From Burkholderiales bacterium (GTDB taxonomy: Bacteria > Pseudomonadota > Gammaproteobacteria > Burkholderiales > Burkholderiaceae_E): DNA of 6,623 nt. Below the pieces are notes generated by a model. That model saw only the letters and a program-made list of their open reading frames with translations, made no database searches and was not told the DNA's origin. A program made the translations under genes and the position numbers. How positions within the stretch are numbered: position 1 is the first letter of the stretch; every line of letters begins with the position of its first letter. The DNA lies in the NCBI GenBank assembly GCA_027489195.1, contig JAIYAG010000195.1, forward strand, positions 1 to 6,623. The letters run 5' to 3'. This document shows, piece by piece, positions 6,210 through 6,623 of the stretch.

Positions 6210-6623
6210 GAGCGTCGCCCAGGCGTCGCGCAGCACCTGCGCCGAGCGCTCCAGCGCCGACCGTTCGGCCGCGTCCAGCGCGGGCGCCAGCACCTGCGTG
6301 CCGCCCTCGCGCCCGACCACCGTCGGCAGCGACAGCGCCACGCCGTGCAGGCCCAGCGCGCCCTCCTGCACCCGCGAGACGTCGAGCACGCGCCGCTCGT
6401 CGCGCAGCAGCGCGCGCAGCAGGCTGGCGGTCACCAGCCCGATCGCATGGTTGGTCGCGCCCTTGCGGCGGATGATCTCGTAGGCCGCGACCCGCACGTC
6501 GCGCGCGAGGCGCGCCTCGTCGTCCGGGGTCCAGCCCGGCCAGTCGCGCAGCGGCACGCCGCCGGCGTGCGCGCCCGACCACAGCACCACCTCCGAGTCG
6601 CCGTGCTCGCCGACCACCTGCGC
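6198..6623 (-). CDS. ldh: NAD-dependent L-lactate dehydrogenase, C-terminal part (gene continues beyond window)
   Basis: This is the substrate-binding half of an LDH/MDH-superfamily enzyme that interconverts pyruvate and L-lactate with NAD(H) in the cytoplasm. The 141 visible residues are roughly the last 45% of a usual chain of about 315. They begin AQVVGEHGDSEV, which contains the catalytic histidine motif GEHGDSE (visible H7, His195 in classical LDH numbering). Next come WSGAHAGGVPL (15-25) and AYEIIRRKGATNHAIGL (47-63). KGAT with the following Ile (visible T57 and I61) matches the Thr246/Ile250 pattern of lactate rather than malate dehydrogenases. The cofactor-binding Rossmann domain and the substrate-binding Arg171 lie outside the window, so specificity is not fully proven. 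The GTG at 6617-6615 is an internal valine, not a start. The TGA stop is 15 nt from the stop of the convergent ParA-like gene. A malate dehydrogenase-like relative is the main alternative. Confidence 0.88.
   Translation of the reverse strand, partial: AQVVGEHGDSEVVLWSGAHAGGVPLRDWPGWTPDDEARLARDVRVAAYEIIRRKGATNHAIGLVTASLLRALLRDERRVLDVSRVQEGALGLHGVALSLPTVVGREGGTQVLAPALDAAERSALERSAQVLRDAWATLGAG

Noticed and set aside
4151..6475. A 774-codon open frame on the plus strand from the lipoprotein region through lactate dehydrogenase
   Set aside because: It runs antisense to or out of frame with three real genes, has no domain signal, and has the composition of a shadow frame.
6615..6617. Minus-strand GTG as the start of the lactate dehydrogenase
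   Set aside because: It encodes an internal valine just before the catalytic GEHGDSE motif, and the frame continues open to the window edge.

Overview
The window reads as a chromosomal segment of a high-GC proteobacterium, most likely a betaproteobacterium of the Burkholderiales. This rests on the very GC-rich codons, the proteobacterial style of the peptide/nickel-type ABC transporter proteins, and the gene mix; it is inference, not a database match. Seven protein genes nearly fill the window. The first and last are cut by the window edges. No RNA gene, insertion sequence, phage gene or CRISPR array is visible.

Region 1 (1-4126, + strand) is the downstream part of an oligopeptide/dipeptide-type ABC importer operon. 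In order it holds the C-terminal part of a DppF/OppF-type ATPase, a periplasmic substrate-binding protein with a clear signal peptide (767-2284), a DppB-type permease with a GTG start (2289-3230) and a DppC-type permease starting in an ATGA overlap (3227-4126). The spacing (40 nt, 4 nt, 4-nt overlap) indicates one transcript with translational coupling. The binding protein captures substrate in the periplasm, the two permeases form the channel, and the ATPase (with a probable DppD-type partner upstream of the window) drives import. The substrate cannot be read from the sequence.

Region 2 (4139-5113, - strand) is a gene convergent to the importer. It encodes a predicted lipoprotein with TPR-like helical repeats and, unusually, a single CXXCH haem-c attachment motif only three residues from the C-terminus.

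Region 3 (5114-5378) is a 265-bp divergent intergenic stretch. It is extremely GC-rich, holds a cluster of four short palindromes (5167-5225), and contains one AT-rich -10-like element (TATACT, 5308-5313) facing the next gene.

Region 4 (5379-6182, + strand) is a complete ParA/MinD-superfamily ATPase with no ParB beside it. It converges on Region 5 (6198-6623, - strand), the C-terminal part of an NAD-dependent L-lactate dehydrogenase whose N-terminus lies beyond the window. A GC-rich hairpin spans that convergent junction.

No clearly new multi-gene system is evident. The points most worth a second look are the C-terminal haem motif on the TPR lipoprotein and the solitary ParA divergent from it.
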